Positions 17,580 through 24,174 of a DNA stretch of 41,862 nucleotides are shown in pieces. A program made the position numbers and the translations under genes. The stretch is taken from contig JAEWMY010000038.1 of the NCBI GenBank assembly GCA_023393015.1, forward strand, positions 1-41,862, given 5' to 3'. The notes beneath the pieces were generated by a model. The model saw only the letters and a program-made list of their open reading frames with translations. It made no database searches and was not told where the DNA came from. This stretch comes from Spirochaetota bacterium (GTDB taxonomy: Bacteria > Spirochaetota > Spirochaetia > Treponematales > Treponemataceae). Within the stretch, counting starts at the first letter, position 1, and each line of letters starts with the position of its first letter.

Positions 17580-17664
17580 AAAACCGTAAAATTGGAGATT
17601 TCTTCCTGATTTTCCCCCCGGGAAGGGATACATTTATCCATTATATCAAATCAGGGGGAAATGT
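17580..17664. other. Intergenic leader after lacI
   Basis: About 85 bp with no terminator of the hairpin-plus-T type (a TTCCC/GGGAA stem lacks a T tract) and only weak promoter-like matches. It ends in GGGGGA, a possible ribosome-binding site for the short ORF that follows. Confidence 0.4.
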
Positions 17665-17733
17665 ATGAAAAAACTCGCCGGCCTCATATTCCTCGCATTT
17701 TTGCTCGTCATACCGGTTTTATTCGGGGTATAA
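17665..17733 (+). pseudogene. Truncated signal-peptide ORF (22 codons), probable gene remnant
   Basis: MKKLAGLIFLAFLLVIPVLF then Gly-Val and a stop. It has a strong Shine-Dalgarno (GGGGGA) and looks exactly like the signal peptide of an exported solute-binding protein, but no mature protein follows. The stop TAA ends precisely where the 23-bp tRNA-associated repeat starts (17733). I infer that a gene downstream of lacI, perhaps part of a transporter the repressor once controlled, was lost when the tRNA repeats arose. It could instead be a genuine small membrane peptide. Confidence 0.5.
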
Positions 17734-17755
17734 GAAATTACAGCGGATGAGGGGA
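17733..17755. repeat. 23-bp direct repeat, copy 1 (3' end and trailer of tRNA-Gly)
   Basis: Identical over 23 bp to 17871-17893. It covers the trailer (agaaattaca), the acceptor 3' strand and the first bases of the T arm of the intact tRNA. Confidence 0.9.
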
Positions 17756-17840
17756 ACTCGTAGCGAAGCCTCGAACGGTCGGACCCGGTGCTTGTCACCG
17801 ACCGGTGCTTGTCACCGACCGGCACCGAGCTTGGGAAGCT
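17741..17840 (-). pseudogene. Decayed 3' part of a second tRNA-Gly copy
   Basis: Reading in the same order as the intact tRNA gene: acceptor 3' strand (17741-17755), the T-arm piece GTCGGACCC (17778-17786) and the anticodon arm CGAGCTTGGGAAGCT (17826-17840, plus strand as written). The T-arm region is swollen by two 17-bp tandem units. The D arm and 5' acceptor strand are missing here but occur at 17988-18012, on the far side of the intact tRNA. Confidence 0.7.
17786..17822. repeat. Two tandem 17-bp hairpin units
   Basis: CGGTGCTTGTCACCGAC occurs at 17786-17802 and again at 17803-17819, followed by a partial unit CGGCACCGA. Each unit is a small hairpin (CGGTG/CACCG, loop CTTGT). Confidence 0.85.
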
Positions 17841-17842
17841 AA

Positions 17843-17856
17843 GCAAACGTTTTGCG
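17843..17856. repeat. Left 14-bp inverted repeat of the tRNA cassette
   Basis: GCAAACGTTTTGCG, the exact reverse complement of 17973-17986. It differs from the LacI operator GCAAACGTTTGC by one extra T. Confidence 0.9.
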
Positions 17857-17879
17857 AATAAAAAAAAAAGAGAAATTAC

Positions 17880-17951
17880 AGCGGATGAGGGGAGTCGGAC
17901 CCCCGTCACGAGCTTGGGAAGCTCGGGTAATAGCCGTTATACGACATCCGC
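17880..17951 (-). tRNA. tRNA-Gly (anticodon CCC)
   Basis: Minus-strand cloverleaf: acceptor GCGGATG/CATCCGC with discriminator T, D arm GTATAACGGCTATTAC as in bacterial tRNA-Gly, anticodon stem CGAGC/GCTCG with loop TTCCCAA (CCC, reads GGG), and T stem GGGGG/CCCCT with loop TCCGACT. The T loop has C where nearly all tRNAs have T55, a point against full normality, yet the fragment copy shares it. CCA is not encoded. Precursor leader and trailer can pair for 12 more bp. Confidence 0.88.
17927..17951. repeat. 25-bp direct repeat, copy 1 (inside the intact tRNA)
   Basis: The D arm and 5' acceptor strand of the tRNA; identical over 25 bp to 17988-18012. Confidence 0.9.
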
Positions 17952-17972
17952 TGTAATTTCTCTACATGTTTA

Positions 17973-17986
17973 CGCAAAACGTTTGC
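17973..17986. repeat. Right 14-bp inverted repeat of the tRNA cassette
   Basis: CGCAAAACGTTTGC, the reverse complement of 17843-17856, immediately before the split second tRNA copy resumes. Confidence 0.9.
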
Positions 17987-17987
17987 C

Positions 17988-18012
17988 GTAATAGCCGTTA
18001 TACGACATCCGC
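17988..18012 (-). pseudogene. 5' part of the second tRNA-Gly copy
   Basis: Exact 25-bp copy of the D arm and 5' acceptor strand. With the fragment at 17741-17840 it would make up one tRNA-Gly, interrupted by 17841-17987. Confidence 0.75.
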
Positions 18013-18052
18013 GTGAAGCCGATTTATTGCCGTAAACCGTCTTGCGTACGTA

Positions 18053-18081
18053 ATAGTGCCAATTTTACGGTAGGTTGTCAA
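18053..18081 (-). promoter_or_regulatory. Possible promoter for the tRNA-Gly region
   Basis: A perfect minus-strand TTGACA (18076-18081); the -10 at 17-bp spacing is poor (CACTAT). The transcript would cross the 5' fragment before the intact tRNA. Confidence 0.35.
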
Positions 18082-18141
18082 CTGCGGGCGGTCTGTTGCC
18101 CCCCCGCGACCAAAGGGCTATAGTACCGACGGGAGACATCC

Positions 18142-18975
18142 GTGGAGTATGAACCGCTCGATATACGCAACCCCTTCGACGCACCCGCCCTGCTCGTTCG
18201 GACGACAGAAAGCACCATGGCGGACGCGCGGGTTCTCGCCAATGAGGGATATACGTCGGGCACCGTCATCAGGGCAGAAAGGCAGACGGCGGGACGGGGA
18301 CGCGTGACCGGACGCCGCTGGGACTCTCCCGCGGGAGAGAGCCTTCTTTGCACGATACTCCTTCGCATGAACGCCCCCGCGGGCTTTACCCTTCGCGTCG
18401 GCCTCGCCGTCTCTCGCGCTCTCGACGCCTACCTGCCGACAGACGCACGCACGATAATAAAGTGGCCGAACGACGTCCTCTCGGGAGGCACGTCGCCCGC
18501 GGCCGGCAAGAAGCTCGCCGGCATCCTCTGCGAGGCGAGCGTCTCGGGCACGTCCGGCGGTTCGGTGCTTTACGCGGGAACCGGACTCAATATCGCGCAA
18601 ACCGCCTTCCCGCCCGAACTATCCCGAAAGGCGACCTCCCTCGCGCTCGTTCCCGGCGCGCGCGTCCCCGCGATCGACGGTATGCTCGAGTCGTACCTCG
18701 TTTTTCTCCGGGAAACCCTGGAAACCGACGACTGGAGGGAAGGGGTTTCAACGCGACTCCTCTACCGGGGCGAACGCATAGCCTTTCTCGCGGGCGATCC
18801 CGAGAGGCGCGAACTCATTGACGGTACAATCGAGGGAATCGGGGAATCGGGGGAGCTCCTGTTCGCACCCGCGAACGACGCGCCGTTCCGCGCCTCCGAT
18901 TCCGCGCTCAAGCCGGACGCGTCCGGACTCCTTCACCTCTGGTCCGGAGAGATTCCGTATCCCGAAGGAACCTGA
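18142..18975 (+). CDS. birA: Biotin--[acetyl-CoA-carboxylase] ligase (group I BirA)
   Basis: 277 residues, no DNA-binding domain at the N-terminus, so it is a ligase only and not a repressor. It joins biotin to carboxylase carrier proteins via biotinyl-AMP. Motifs: the adenylate loop QTAGRGRVTGRRW (about 53-65), KWPNDVL, GKKLAGILCE and GTGLNI; a small C-terminal beta domain follows (about 215-270). GTG start with GGGAG upstream. It is divergent from the tRNA promoter and not evidently in an operon. Confidence 0.93.
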   Translation: MEYEPLDIRNPFDAPALLVRTTESTMADARVLANEGYTSGTVIRAERQTAGRGRVTGRRWDSPAGESLLCTILLRMNAPAGFTLRVGLAVSRALDAYLPTDARTIIKWPNDVLSGGTSPAAGKKLAGILCEASVSGTSGGSVLYAGTGLNIAQTAFPPELSRKATSLALVPGARVPAIDGMLESYLVFLRETLETDDWREGVSTRLLYRGERIAFLAGDPERRELIDGTIEGIGESGELLFAPANDAPFRASDSALKPDASGLLHLWSGEIPYPEGT

Positions 18976-18997
18976 AGGGCGACAGCCCCGCGCGCCC

Positions 18998-19076
18998 AAG
19001 CGACGCAACGCGACGCCGCGTCAAGGACGCGCTCAAGCGACGCAACGCAACACCGCACCGCGTAAAGAACGCGCTC
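18998..19076. repeat. Imperfect tandem GC-rich repeat, two units
   Basis: Units start AAGCGACGCAACGC and end ACGCGCTC (18998-19034 and 19035-19076). Related pieces, GCGTCAAGAACG and GCGTCAAGGTCGCGCTC, occur at 19988-20027, on the other side of the hydrolase gene. Confidence 0.6.
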
Positions 19077-19929
19077 AGGCGTCTCCCTGCCGGGCTACGC
19101 GTTCCAACCAGTCGCGAACGAGGCTTTCGAACAACGGCACGCGTTCGGTTTGCAGGTTATGACCCGCTCCGTCGAGGCAGGCGTAGGTGGCGCGCGGGAA
19201 ATTCTCGATAAGCGACCACATGTCACGGTAACCGACGGAAGCGTCCTGACGACCGGTTATGATCGCCGTCGGCCGCCCGAACGGCGCCATGCCTTCGTCG
19301 GGATTCACGCTCAGGAAGGGATTCGCCCCGAGATTGTTCTCCAGAAACCGTTTGTCCGCCGCGCGTATTCCCGGAATCACGTCACGGGAAAAACGGTTCC
19401 AGCAGTCCCGTGTAAGGCGTACTCCCATGTACCGGAACGCGTCGGACTCTTCGGCGCCCAATGCGTTCATGAATTCCGCGTCTTCCTCGATAACGCGATG
19501 CTCGGGCACGTCTCCCTTGTCGAACCCCGTGTCGGTCTTTATGAAGGGTCGGACGGCGGGCGCTATAAGCAGGAGTCCGGCGATCCGTTCCGGCATCTTT
19601 CTCAAAACGGCACGCGAAAGATACCCGCCGAACGACTCGCCCGCGAGAAGAAAGCGCCCGTCGGGAATCGCGAAATCGATAAAGTCGAGCAGGGAGGCAA
19701 GGAGATCGTCTGCACCAGTAACCGTCTCGGGTCCGGGAGTCTTGCCCATGCCGGGAAGGTCGGGATAAATCCTTCGACAGGATAATCCCGCGTCGTTTCC
19801 GGAAAAAACGGGCTCGAGACATCCCGACATCAGCCGGTGATCGACGCCCCATCCGTGAATCGCGAGAAAGGGCATCCCCTCGCCGGTCGTCTCGTAATGA
19901 AAAGGGATGCTCCCGTCGCTTATGTTCAT
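19075..19929 (-). CDS. Alpha/beta hydrolase
   Basis: 284 residues from the ATG at 19929 (GGAGG 11 bases upstream; an alternative ATG lies at 19956). Oxyanion region HGWG, nucleophile elbow GESFGG, then the acid TGRQDASVGY and catalytic His in GAGHNLQ: a complete Ser-Asp-His triad in the usual order with a cap domain between about 135 and 205. There is no signal peptide, so it is cytosolic. Substrate cannot be assigned; sequences of this type include BioH-, MhpC- and haloperoxidase-like esterases. Proximity to birA is suggestive of BioH but is weak evidence. Confidence 0.88.
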   Translation of the reverse strand: MNISDGSIPFHYETTGEGMPFLAIHGWGVDHRLMSGCLEPVFSGNDAGLSCRRIYPDLPGMGKTPGPETVTGADDLLASLLDFIDFAIPDGRFLLAGESFGGYLSRAVLRKMPERIAGLLLIAPAVRPFIKTDTGFDKGDVPEHRVIEEDAEFMNALGAEESDAFRYMGVRLTRDCWNRFSRDVIPGIRAADKRFLENNLGANPFLSVNPDEGMAPFGRPTAIITGRQDASVGYRDMWSLIENFPRATYACLDGAGHNLQTERVPLFESLVRDWLERVARQGDA

Positions 19930-20039
19930 TGCTTTCGAATCCTCCGTTGTGTTCATGATCCGGCATCATGCGCCGCGACGGCCCGTCGCGTCAAGAACGT
20001 TCGCGGAACCGCGTCAAGGTCGCGCTCGTTCCCCGCCCC

Positions 20040-20069
20040 TTGAAGTTTCCGTCTCCTCCGCGCTATTAT
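20040..20069 (+). promoter_or_regulatory. Promoter of serS, start codon 9 nt after the -10 box
   Basis: TTGAAG (20040-20045), an 18-bp spacer and TATTAT (20064-20069). The ATG at 20079 lies within about three bases of the expected transcription start. Confidence 0.6.
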
Positions 20070-20078
20070 CGTCGTACT

Positions 20079-21356
20079 ATGTTAGATTACCGATTCATCA
20101 AGGACAACCTTGAGGCCGTCAAGGCGAATATCAGGGCGCGGAACATGAGCGCCGACGCGGACGCCGTCGTGGCCCTTTTCGACAGGCGCACCGCGCTCGT
20201 GACGGCCCTGCAGGCCCTGCAGGCGAGGCGTAACGACAACGCGAAGTCAATGAAAGGAAAACTTTCCGACGACGAGCGGAAGCGGCTCATCGACGAGGGG
20301 AAGGCGATAAAGGACGAGATCGCCGCGGCCGAGGCCGAGGTCGCGAAGGTCGAGGAAGAACTCGACGCCGCCGGCCGTACCATCCCGAACATGGCGCATC
20401 CCGAGGCCCCCGTCGGCAAGGAAGACAAGGACAATACCGAAGTCAAGCGCGTCGGGGAACCCGCGAAGTTCGCCTTCGAGCCGAAGGACCACGTCGAACT
20501 CGGCGAGTCGCTCGACCTCATCGACTTCGAGGCGGGAACGAAGGTATCCGGCGTCAAGTTCTACTATCTCAAGAACGAGGCCGTCTTCCTCGAGCAGGCG
20601 CTCATCATGTACGCCATGAATATCCTCAGGAAGCACGGGTTCACGCCCTTTATCACGCCCGACGTCGCGAAGGCCGAAATCCTCCAGGGAATCGGATTCA
20701 ACCCGCGCGGCAAGGAATCGAACGTCTACAATATCGAGGAAGAGGGAACCTGCCTCGTCGCCACCGCGGAGATCACCCTCGGCGGCTACCATAAGGACGA
20801 GATCCTCCAGAAGGAAAAACTTCCCCTCTTCTATTGCGGCCTTTCGCACTGCTTCAGGCGCGAGGCGGGCGCGGCGGGCCAGTTCTCGAAGGGCCTCTAC
20901 CGCGTCCACCAGTTCAACAAGCTCGAGATGTTCGTGTACTGCCTGCCCGAACAGTCGGACGCCATACACGAAAAGCTCCGCCTCATCGAAGAGGAGATAT
21001 TCGCCGGGCTCGGCATCCCCTTCCGCGTCGTGGACACCTGCACGGGGGACCTCGGCGCCCCGGCCTACCGCAAGTGGGATCTCGAGGCGTGGATGCCCGG
21101 ACGCAACGGCGGCGAATGGGGAGAGGTCACCTCGACTTCGAACTGCACCGATTTCCAGGCTCGCAGGCTCAACGTGCGTTTCAAGGACGACGACGGGAAG
21201 AACAAGTACGTGCACATGCTCAACGGAACGGCGATAGCCCTGTCGCGCGCCATGATCGCAGTGATCGAGAACTGCCAGCAGGCCGACGGGTCGATCAGGA
21301 TACCGTCTCCCCTCGTGCCCCTCTGCGGTTTCGACGTCATCAAGCCGCGGAAGTAA
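20079..21356 (+). CDS. serS: Seryl-tRNA synthetase
   Basis: 425 residues. The N-terminal antiparallel coiled-coil that grips the tRNA long arm spans about 30-105; the class II core has motif 2 CFRREAGAAGQ and motif 3 NGTAIALSRAMIAVIENCQ ending PLVPLCG. Attaches serine to tRNA-Ser (and tRNA-Sec where present). The family-like start is the ATG at 20079. No Shine-Dalgarno precedes it and the promoter sits right on top, so the mRNA is probably leaderless. A bidirectional terminator follows. Confidence 0.97.
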   Translation: MLDYRFIKDNLEAVKANIRARNMSADADAVVALFDRRTALVTALQALQARRNDNAKSMKGKLSDDERKRLIDEGKAIKDEIAAAEAEVAKVEEELDAAGRTIPNMAHPEAPVGKEDKDNTEVKRVGEPAKFAFEPKDHVELGESLDLIDFEAGTKVSGVKFYYLKNEAVFLEQALIMYAMNILRKHGFTPFITPDVAKAEILQGIGFNPRGKESNVYNIEEEGTCLVATAEITLGGYHKDEILQKEKLPLFYCGLSHCFRREAGAAGQFSKGLYRVHQFNKLEMFVYCLPEQSDAIHEKLRLIEEEIFAGLGIPFRVVDTCTGDLGAPAYRKWDLEAWMPGRNGGEWGEVTSTSNCTDFQARRLNVRFKDDDGKNKYVHMLNGTAIALSRAMIAVIENCQQADGSIRIPSPLVPLCGFDVIKPRK

Positions 21357-21414
21357 CGGTCGCGGAACGAGTGACCACCGAAAGGTCGGTCGCCGAACGG
21401 TCGTTTGACGACCT

Positions 21415-21457
21415 AAAAAACAAAGCGGGACGGATACAATCCGTCTCGCTTTGTTTT
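21415..21457. terminator. Bidirectional Rho-independent terminator
   Basis: A 19-base stem (arms 21417-21435 and 21439-21457, one G-T pair) with A-rich DNA on the left and TTGTTTT on the right. It serves serS and the convergent operon ending at 21483. Confidence 0.9.
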
Positions 21458-21482
21458 ACCGCCCCGAACGCGTCTCGCCGGC

Positions 21483-22016
21483 TCAGGGAACCTGACTGAA
21501 GCTTCCCGCGATCTCGTTTCTCCACTCGGCGCGTTCCTCGCGGCCTTCCCACTCGATCGTCCTCAGTATCTTGAAGGTTTTGGGGTCCGCGGGATTCTCG
21601 AAGCGCATCACGGCGAATTTGCCCTGTCCGATATACACGATCTTTTCGTCGGCGGAGACGTTTTCCGCCCCGTTCAGGAACGAAAGGGCGCAATCGAAGT
21701 GAATCGGTCCTTTTCCCTGTTTGTCGGTCAGGGCGCTGGAAACGTCCAGAATGGGCTCGCCGCACCGCGCGCACGTCGGGGTCGGCAGTCTCGGAACGGG
21801 CAGGAGATCGACTACGTGATCGAACCTGGAATCGGGTCGCCGCGTCCGCCGTGGTTCCTGGCGTCCGCCCTGCTCGCGTCCTCCGGCTGATCGGGCGCCC
21901 GCCTGGGCCTTCGCGCCCTGAGGCTGTCCCTGCTTTTGGGCTCCGCCGGACGATCCCCGGTTCTTGTGCCTTCTATGCCTGTCCCGACGTCTCGGGTTGT
22001 CAGAGTAATCGCTCAT
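21483..22016 (-). CDS. Conserved-looking protein with basic N-terminus and Cys motif, function unknown
   Basis: 177 residues. Residues 1-65 are Arg/Gly/Gln-rich and disordered (a possible RNA-binding tail); then CARCGEPI and HFDC (about 82-107) could form a zinc site, followed by a compact domain (IVYIGQGKFAVMRFE, TFKILRTIEWE). It is the last gene of the rpsP operon and its start overlaps the preceding small gene by 17 bp. Function not known to me. Confidence 0.75.
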   Translation of the reverse strand: MSDYSDNPRRRDRHRRHKNRGSSGGAQKQGQPQGAKAQAGARSAGGREQGGRQEPRRTRRPDSRFDHVVDLLPVPRLPTPTCARCGEPILDVSSALTDKQGKGPIHFDCALSFLNGAENVSADEKIVYIGQGKFAVMRFENPADPKTFKILRTIEWEGREERAEWRNEIAGSFSQVP

Positions 22017-22158
22017 CGGTTTGTTCCTTCACCTCAATCAACCTGTTGCTCATCACGAGAGCAAGACGGAGAATGGCGCCCTGAATATACCCCTCATCCT
22101 TGATCTTTTCGCGTAATTCCTGGATTTTAGGGTCTTCGGCACTAACGGTCTTGGTCAT
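22000..22158 (-). CDS. Small protein of 52 residues, function unknown
   Basis: Starts MTKTVSAEDPKIQELREKI and ends EQTDERLL; soluble, mostly helical. Its ATG overlaps the yraN stop (ATGA) and its stop overlaps the next gene by 17 bp, with GGAG eight bases before the start. The tight overlaps on both sides make it a real gene in the operon despite its size. Confidence 0.8.
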   Translation of the reverse strand: MTKTVSAEDPKIQELREKIKDEGYIQGAILRLALVMSNRLIEVKEQTDERLL

Positions 22159-22568
22159 CCTGCACGCTCCGCAAAGGTATCCTCGAGGTGGCGATACCGA
22201 ACCGCTCCGGCCCTCTCGGGATCGGACTCGATCAGTATCACGTCAAACCTGACATACATACCACTATATTGTCGATTCGCGTTCAGGAAACATTTAGCCG
22301 TTTCCGCCATTCTTTTGCGTTTCATACGCCCGATCGCGTATTCAAGGTCGCTCGCGTCCCCGCGGGGCCAGGTTTTGACCTCCACGAAAACGATCGCGTC
22401 CCCGTCGACGCCTATTATATCTATTTCGCCCCGGCGTGTCCGCCAGTTACGGGCGAGAATCGCCCATTTTTTTCCGGTCAGTATCCGGCACGCGAGATCC
22501 TCGCCGTCCCGTCCGGTTTTCTGCACTTGTGACCGCGGTTTCCCCGCCGGCGCGTCAGCGGGCGTCAC
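22155..22568 (-). CDS. YraN/UPF0102 family protein (nuclease-like fold)
   Basis: 137 residues. The core GEIDIIGVDGDAIVFVEVK carries the E-x-D ... E-V-K pattern of PD-(D/E)XK nucleases and Holliday-junction resolvase-like proteins; KTGRDGEDLACRIL precedes it. The biochemical role of YraN is unproven. GTG start overlapping the HD-GYP gene by 14 bp. Confidence 0.9.
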   Translation of the reverse strand: MTPADAPAGKPRSQVQKTGRDGEDLACRILTGKKWAILARNWRTRRGEIDIIGVDGDAIVFVEVKTWPRGDASDLEYAIGRMKRKRMAETAKCFLNANRQYSGMYVRFDVILIESDPERAGAVRYRHLEDTFAERAG

Positions 22569-23886
22569 CGGCCTTCTGGTACTCCGCGGGATCGATGGCC
22601 CTGGCGATAAACATCGTCCTGTTCTTGGTCAAATCGATAACCTCCCCCTCGTTTTGGGTAAAGGGTTTCGCGAACTCGTCGATAAGAACGCGGATTTTCG
22701 GGCGCAGCGGGGCCTCACGGTTGCTTTCCACGACCCGGGCGATTACCGAGTTGTTCATGAGAACGATGGAGCCGACGGGGTAAATACCCATGCTCTGTAT
22801 CATCGCCTTGATGATGTCCGGGTCGAATCTGCGGGCGTTGTCGGAAAGGAGGTTTTTCATGGCCCGATAGCCGACCATGGAGTCGCGCCAGCTTTTCGGG
22901 GAAACCATCGCCTCGAAGGCGTCGGCGACCGAGATGATCCGCGCGCCGATATCGATGTTCTGGCCCGAAAGCTTGCCGGGGTAGCCTTCGCCGTCCCAGC
23001 GCTCGTGGTGCTGAACGGCGGCCTTTCCGACCTCGTCCGCGTACATGAGCTCGTTGACGATTTGCTTGTAGCCGTAAAACGTGTGGCTTTTCATCACCTG
23101 CTGTTCGTTGTCGTCGAGCTTGCCGTCCTTGTTGATGATGGACGAGGGAATCTTCAGCATCCCCACGTCGTGCAGCAAGGCGCCCGTCGTGACCTGCAGG
23201 AGGCGATGACGGGGAAGGCCGATATGTTCCCCGATGATTATGGATAGGATCGCCGTGTTGATCGAGCTTTTGGCGAGTTCCATCTCGCGCACGTCGCCGC
23301 CGAGTATGAAACCGAGCACACCGGAACGCTCCCGCTGGACGAGCGAGATCAGCTCGTTGACGATCTGGTCTATGGCCCGGGCGCGGATCTCCTTCTGGTC
23401 GCGAATGGCGGAAAAAACCGTGTCGAGCGAGGCTATCAGCCCGTGGTACGCCGAGTAGAGCTCCGTATTCTCGAGTACCTCGGGAAGTTTCAATATTTGT
23501 TCGGTCGTATACTCGAGGCCGTCGATACCGGCTACTTCGTCCCGGGAGGAAGCGACCTCCCCGGCGTCCCTGGCGGTCGGGGCAACGGGCCGTCCGGACG
23601 CGCCGCGTACCGGTTCGACCTCAGCGGCCCCTGCCTCGTCGAGATCCTCGAGTTCGGAAAGCTCCTCGGGCTCTTCGACGTCGTCCGCGTCGTCGTTATA
23701 GTCTCCCGATACGGGGGCGCCGGCCGTGAGGACGAAGGATATCTTCCACCGGTCGAGAGCCTTGAGCTCGCGCGCCTTGATGGGAGATCCCTTGCTCACG
23801 AGCATGTTTTCCCCATCGTCGAAAAAGACGGGTGCGGAAAAACGCATGCCCTCCGTCAATTCGTTGCGGTACACCTTTTTAAGCAT
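22555..23886 (-). CDS. HD-GYP domain protein, probably catalytically altered
   Basis: 443 residues. Residues 1-55 resemble the DUF3391-type N-terminal domain (LTEGMRFSAPVF), then an acidic linker (62-95) and an HD-GYP domain (about 195-395). LLHDVG (237-242), SH at 268-269, HHERWDGEGYP (293-303) and the D in VADAFEAM are present. But the first metal-ligand His, normally H-S-x-x-V, reads KSSINTA (206-212), and the Lys of HDxGK is Met 243. HD-GYP proteins usually hydrolyse cyclic di-GMP; this one may bind rather than cut it. It follows the FlhB-like gene by 27 bp. Confidence 0.85.
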   Translation of the reverse strand: MLKKVYRNELTEGMRFSAPVFFDDGENMLVSKGSPIKARELKALDRWKISFVLTAGAPVSGDYNDDADDVEEPEELSELEDLDEAGAAEVEPVRGASGRPVAPTARDAGEVASSRDEVAGIDGLEYTTEQILKLPEVLENTELYSAYHGLIASLDTVFSAIRDQKEIRARAIDQIVNELISLVQRERSGVLGFILGGDVREMELAKSSINTAILSIIIGEHIGLPRHRLLQVTTGALLHDVGMLKIPSSIINKDGKLDDNEQQVMKSHTFYGYKQIVNELMYADEVGKAAVQHHERWDGEGYPGKLSGQNIDIGARIISVADAFEAMVSPKSWRDSMVGYRAMKNLLSDNARRFDPDIIKAMIQSMGIYPVGSIVLMNNSVIARVVESNREAPLRPKIRVLIDEFAKPFTQNEGEVIDLTKNRTMFIARAIDPAEYQKAGDAR

Positions 23887-23913
23887 TTCTAACCTCTACG
23901 CACTTTTAAAAAA

Positions 23914-24174
23914 TTATAACCACTTTTCGACGCGACCCCGTTCGAGAAAGGCGAATAGCGCCGCGACCGCTTCCCAGGTTTCGACCGGCACGAAGGCTCC
24001 GATTTCCTCATCGCTCAATATATCGGCAAGGAACGGGTCCCGCACAACCGTAATGCCGTGTTCCCGCGCTATCTCGAGCATTCGATCGGCAAGGGCTCCC
24101 CTGCCGTTCGCCACCAGGTACGGGGCTTCGTCACCCCGATCGTACCTGAGGGCGACCGCAGACTTTCGTCTCAC
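23914..24174 (-). CDS. FlhB-like cytoplasmic domain protein (YlqH type)
   Basis: 86 residues matching the C-terminal cytoplasmic part of flagellar export protein FlhB (AVALRYDRGDEAPYLVANG, DRMLEIAREHGI, VRDPFLADIL). The autocleavage site NPTH that should stand just before AVALRY is missing (MRRKS instead), and there is no membrane domain. Such stand-alone proteins (YlqH in Bacillus) lie beside the rplS operon; their role is unclear. GTG start overlaps the upstream stop by one base (TAGTG). Confidence 0.85.
   Translation of the reverse strand: MRRKSAVALRYDRGDEAPYLVANGRGALADRMLEIAREHGITVVRDPFLADILSDEEIGAFVPVETWEAVAALFAFLERGRVEKWL

Larger units (their letters stand above)
17869..17963. repeat. 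19-bp perfect inverted repeat enclosing the tRNA-Gly
   Basis: AGAGAAATTACAGCGGATG (17869-17887) is the exact reverse complement of 17945-17963. Seven bp are the normal acceptor stem; the other 12 bp extend it into leader and trailer. On the minus strand a run of ten T (17860-17869) follows, so this helix may also end transcription. Confidence 0.9.

Noticed and set aside
17728..18020. CRISPR array
   Set aside because: Repeats are few, differ in length and map onto parts of a tRNA gene; no regular spacers and no cas genes.
17728..18020. Phage or integrative-element attachment site
   Set aside because: tRNA fragments resemble att duplications, but no integrase or cargo genes are in the window, and the inverted-repeat structure is not explained by site-specific integration.
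20247..21215. 322-codon frame opposite serS
   Set aside because: Antisense shadow of a clearly recognised synthetase gene.
22555..23247. Plus-strand frames opposite HD-GYP
   Set aside because: The HD-GYP gene overlaps yraN and follows the FlhB-like gene in one operon; the antisense frames have no support.
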